64,000 nt of DNA, from assembly GCF_037038585.1 (NCBI RefSeq), contig NC_092525.1, positions 29,662,367 to 29,726,366 of the forward strand, written 5' to 3'. The position numbers and the translations under genes are program-made. Each line of letters starts with the position of its first letter. Position 1 is the stretch's first letter. Positions 60,061-64,000 of the stretch are shown here, piece after piece. The notes beneath the pieces were generated by a model. That model ran no database searches. It worked only from the letters and a program-made list of their open reading frames with translations, and had not been told where the DNA came from. This DNA comes from Patagioenas fasciata. Taxonomy: Eukaryota > Chordata > Aves > Columbiformes > Columbidae.

Positions 60061-63000
60061 CAAAGTGTGGGTATTGCAAGCTTCTTGAAAACTACACCTG
60101 CTTAGTAGAATATCTACAGCAGCTGTGAAGCAAATTAAATTCTGGTGAAGCTTTTGAAGCACCTTGTAGCTTCTTCCTTGCACACAAACATTTCTATTGC
60201 TATAGAAAAAACTCAAATGTGCTTGCCTGATTGAGTGAAGGTAAGTTATGACTTATATTATCTGGAAGCCAGGCCAACTGTGTTCCTCTTGTATCTTGTT
60301 TGCTTCTTAACATAATGTGAATATTACTTTTTTTTTTTCTTTCATTAATGTGTATAGAAGATAGCAGTACGTGAACTGTTACAGCAAATGTGTTGATCCT
60401 GTTGTTGGATTTGCTTGTTTGGGTAACAAGCTGTAATTTTTAGGTCACCCTGCAGCTTGGGGTTTTTCATATAGATAAAAGTTTGCAGGGTTGGGGCCTT
60501 AAAGATTACATACATAAAAATTATACGCATAAAGATTACATAGTGGGATACATGGAGAAAAAAAGAGACTTATTGTATTCTTTGAGATAGCTTATTCCTC
60601 TTCTAAAAGAGTGTGTCTCCTTGATGGGAGTAATTGCATAGCAAGCCTTGAAATCATGCTGCAAACTTGTACCAACTTGTGCTTTGAGGAAAAAGGTATA
60701 AAAAATGGTGGCTTGCTTGGTGGTGTTCCCCCCCCACCCCCCAGCCACCTTTGCTGCATCAGAAGATAATTAAATTAATTGCTTAATTTGAAACTCTCTG
60801 AGGTCTGTGGAAGCACATGTGTGACAATGGCTGACAAAGCAAAGGAAGCTTCAGGATTGGTGCTTCATTACGACTTAATGCACTTCAGCTGAAGTGTAGG
60901 GTCTGATATGCGCAGCCTGGGAAGCAGTATAAAATGTGTGCCTGCAGTGAAGAATGCTCTTATAAATGTTTCCTTTTTTTGTGTCTACTGTTTCTTCTTT
61001 CAGACAAACTTCCTTTGATCCTGGCTGTGATAAAGGTTAGTACTGTTAAACGCAAGTCAAACTGAAGAGATTACGATGTAGAGTGAGTTGTCTCATTGTA
61101 AGTAGAAAGCTAATAGCAATTTTACTCAGACTTGATCACTGTAACTGGCTGTAAGGTAAGTTAGCTACACTTAAAGCCTTATAAAAACTCATTTTGAAAT
61201 GTACAAGCCTTGCTGTTCTCTCTGAACATTTACTGAGTACAAAGACCTGAGAGCCTGAGGTGTGTATATTTTATCTTGTGGGCATGAGGTTGTGTAATCA
61301 ACACTGTGTGTCTGTGTTCTGAAGATGAAGCCGGTGTGCTCTGTAGCACATCCTTGTAACCCTGATGGGGGCATTTGCTGGTGTATCTACTGCATGGTGT
61401 GCAGCTGGCAGGCAGGTCGGAGGAAGGAGGTTGTTGGTACTTTCAGGCCTTTAGTTAACACAAACATTTCAGTGTAATGCATTTATCTTGGAAAACAAGT
61501 CTCTGGATAGTGCAGAAATACTTAAACTCCCTATTGCTCAAATGATAGTAAGTGAACAAAAACAGTGGAGAATTGTCAATTGAAAAATGCTGTAGGAATT
61601 GGCTTTTATGTTTTTTAACATCATTATGATTCAGTCCTAAAGTCAGTTATTCTTACTCCTCTTTGCTACAGGGAACTTTACTGTCTGTTAATTAGTAGGC
61701 TGCTGCTGATGAGTTGCATTTCAAAGGACTGTAAATAAACCACTACAGCCAAATCTTCTCAATATAATTTGCAAGCAGAATCTGTCAAGAAGGACATATC
61801 TGCAAGTTATAGTGGAAACTGAGAGTATTAGAATGTGAAGTAACTGTGTGTGGGGTTTTTTTTTTTTTGCTAATTCACCTGTGTGTGAGAGGAGTAGAAT
61901 AATAGAGTAGCAATTCTGTAAGGTGCAATAGCTTTGATCAGTCTCTCAGTTTCCTCTTGATACAGGCAGAGAACTGTTTTTATTTTTACTTTATTCTTTA
62001 AAAGTCATTAAGTCATTTTTTTTTTTGTGGTAAGGTTAAGCATGATTCACATATTACACTTCAGCTTTCCTGAATTTAACCTCTCTGTAACAAATCCTTT
62101 TGCCATTAATCCTAATGCTTTTTATTTGGGGTTGTACACTATTGTGGCTGTAGAACTGCAATCAGAGAAAAGAGGAAACCGTGTAATGGCCCAGAAGAAG
62201 TGGTGACTGTTTTATATGGGAGTGACTTGTTGCTTGCTAGTGGCTGAGTTCTGTTGATTGGTTGTTTGTTTAGCAAAACAGATGATTTATTGTGCAAATA
62301 CTTGGCTGAGGATGGATATAATTGCTTATTGATCTTCAGCTTGAGTATAGAGACAGTTTTTCTTTTCCTTTCTAAGAGTTGCTTGTTACTGATTCATTAG
62401 TTTAATTATGTGTCTTCCTTAGGTGCTTTTTTTTAGTATTGTTCATTTTTGAACTACTAATGATATGTGCTCAGCTTTCCAGACTAGCTCCCTTTTTCCT
62501 TCTCTTGGCCAGGCTGTCAGATCCATGAGGGCACGACATATTATTTTATGCTTTTGTAACAGGTACTGTTTTAGAGCCAAAGGAGACATCTTAACCTGCT
62601 TATATGAGGAAGTTATAGGCATCCCTTGGATTTCCCTTTTTCCTTCCTGTACATTCAGATTTTGTAACCTTGTCTTTCTTGCTCACTGTGATTGGGATGT
62701 GGCTTGTTTTGAACAGGTCTTGGCTGAAGGCTGAGGTGGTGTGTGCATGTTGTAAAAGGGGGTGAGGAGGCACAGTGAGGTGCTAGCTGAATTGGGGGCA
62801 GCAGATGAGTGATTGTAAACTTCTGTTTTTGCTTATTGCAAACTACAGTTTTAAATATATTCTCCCGTATTATGAAAAGGTTTTTACTATGGTATTTGAG
62901 TTAAAGTTTAGAATTCTTTAATTTGAAATTAAAGAATGATTTCTTAAAGTTTGACTTCTCTAGACTGTTGACCTATTGTATTGTTTTGTTTACAATGACA

Positions 63001-64000
63001 CTTTAGGAGATATCTTCTGAAAAATACAAAATTAATCTTTAACCACAGAGTGACTGATGTTATAAGAGTGCTTTCCATCTTCATCTTTTGCTGTGTAAGT
63101 GGAACACATGGTGTTGTAGCATGTTACCAGATTAAAGGAGGAAAGGGACTTTTCCAGGCAGCTGAGTAAGTGTTGTTTGAGGAAGGCTAAATTTAAATAG
63201 AGAAATTACTGTTCTTTATAGGATCTAGCCCCTATCATTGAGCATGCATAGAGAAAGCTACTCTTCTACAGTTAACCCTGTTTAAACAGGAAAAGGTGTT
63301 TTAAGAAATTCCTACTCAGTACGGTACTTCTTTCAGATTTGGGGCTTTTTCATTCTCTTCATCTCTGCTTCTTCCTATTCTGACAGCTTTTGAGTCAGCT
63401 GAGTCTGCCAAATAACATTTTGTGTTTCATTTTAAATCCCTACCACATCCTCTGCTACTTAAACTAGAATACTAACCTACTCTTTTTCTTCTCTCTGCGG
63501 TATGCAGCCTTATCTCTTCTGGTAGCAACTTGTTTTGAAGATTTCACTGATATGTATTAAAGCTGTTTTAATGCCATTGTAGTGCTGAATCTTAGTCCTT
63601 ATCTTCCTATAGGCTTCCTTAACTTATGAATAAAATCATGTTGATGTAAATTTGTGACAGTTTGGAGAAGTGTTGGAACTAGAAGGAAAAGCTTACTTTA
63701 ACGAGAAGTAAAAGATACTATCACAATGTTATCTTGAATATTTGGGAGGAGGAGTTGAATGTGGTGTGTGTGTGTTTTTTCCAGTTCAGCCCCCTCTCAT
63801 CTCTGATTTTCTTCTATTTACTGGTGTAAGTTTGCCAAGGAGCTGTGTTGTTGAAGTACAAATGTGGCATTTTCCTGGATATTGTGGTGTTTTAGCACTG
63901 AATGTATGAGAACTTTGGAAAAGTTAAGATTGATGACTCTGAGAGTGTGCAAGACTAAGGGCATGCCTTGTCTTCATTTGCTTTTTAGATATCAGAGCTC
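60052..64000. other. Probable intron of the right-hand gene
   Basis: It is T-rich with no open frame resembling protein. Apart from the possible tiny exon at 61004-61035, I see only a pyrimidine tract plus AG at about 63976-63988 (GCTTTTTAG), which could precede an exon cut by the window end. Confidence 0.35.

Noticed and set aside
59797-60216. 139-codon minus-strand frame across the right-hand CpG island
   Set aside because: It would cross the island and the predicted start sites of both promoters; its composition is typical of CpG-island chance frames.
62465-62734. 89-codon plus-strand frame considered as a first FRRS1 coding exon
   Set aside because: It shows no resemblance to the FRRS1 N-terminus, no convincing acceptor at its start, and T-rich intronic composition.

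Overview
The window is vertebrate nuclear DNA, most likely from a bird. It has small phase-compatible exons in an AT-rich background, CpG-island promoters, a 5'-truncated CR1 LINE with the CR1 reverse-transcriptase tail, and a solo LTR of avian-ERV type. The protein read from the main gene is full-length glycogen debranching enzyme (AGL).

Layout: 1-14,790 is AT-rich sequence downstream of AGL with no gene I can support. 15,005-49,438 (minus strand) is the complete AGL coding region: 33 coding exons plus one extra duplicated exon. The exons join without a break into one frame of 1,530 codons, against about 1,532 for human AGL as I recall it. The AGL CpG-island promoter and untranslated first exon lie at about 49,300-50,720. 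Upstream of it, 51,159-56,172 (minus strand) holds eight short exons that also join in one frame (326 codons plus a stop, N-terminus unresolved) and end beside canonical AATAAA signals. I do not recognise this protein. A second CpG island at about 59,780-60,060 has a strong splice donor on each strand. It looks like a bidirectional promoter serving the unrecognised gene to the left and a plus-strand gene to the right. By vertebrate synteny the right-hand gene should be FRRS1, but no FRRS1 coding sequence is visible before the window ends.

AGL carries two activities in one polypeptide. The N-terminal 4-alpha-glucanotransferase moves maltotriosyl units from glycogen branch stubs, and the C-terminal amylo-1,6-glucosidase removes the remaining glucose. 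The most unusual feature is a tandem duplication of coding exon 12, the exon that encodes the expected transferase acid/base glutamate (AELFTG). Both copies are exactly 124 nt, have splice sites, and keep the glutamate. Using both copies, or neither, creates an immediate stop codon, so the reading frame permits only mutually exclusive use. The second notable item is the unrecognised multi-exon gene between AGL and the right-hand CpG island.
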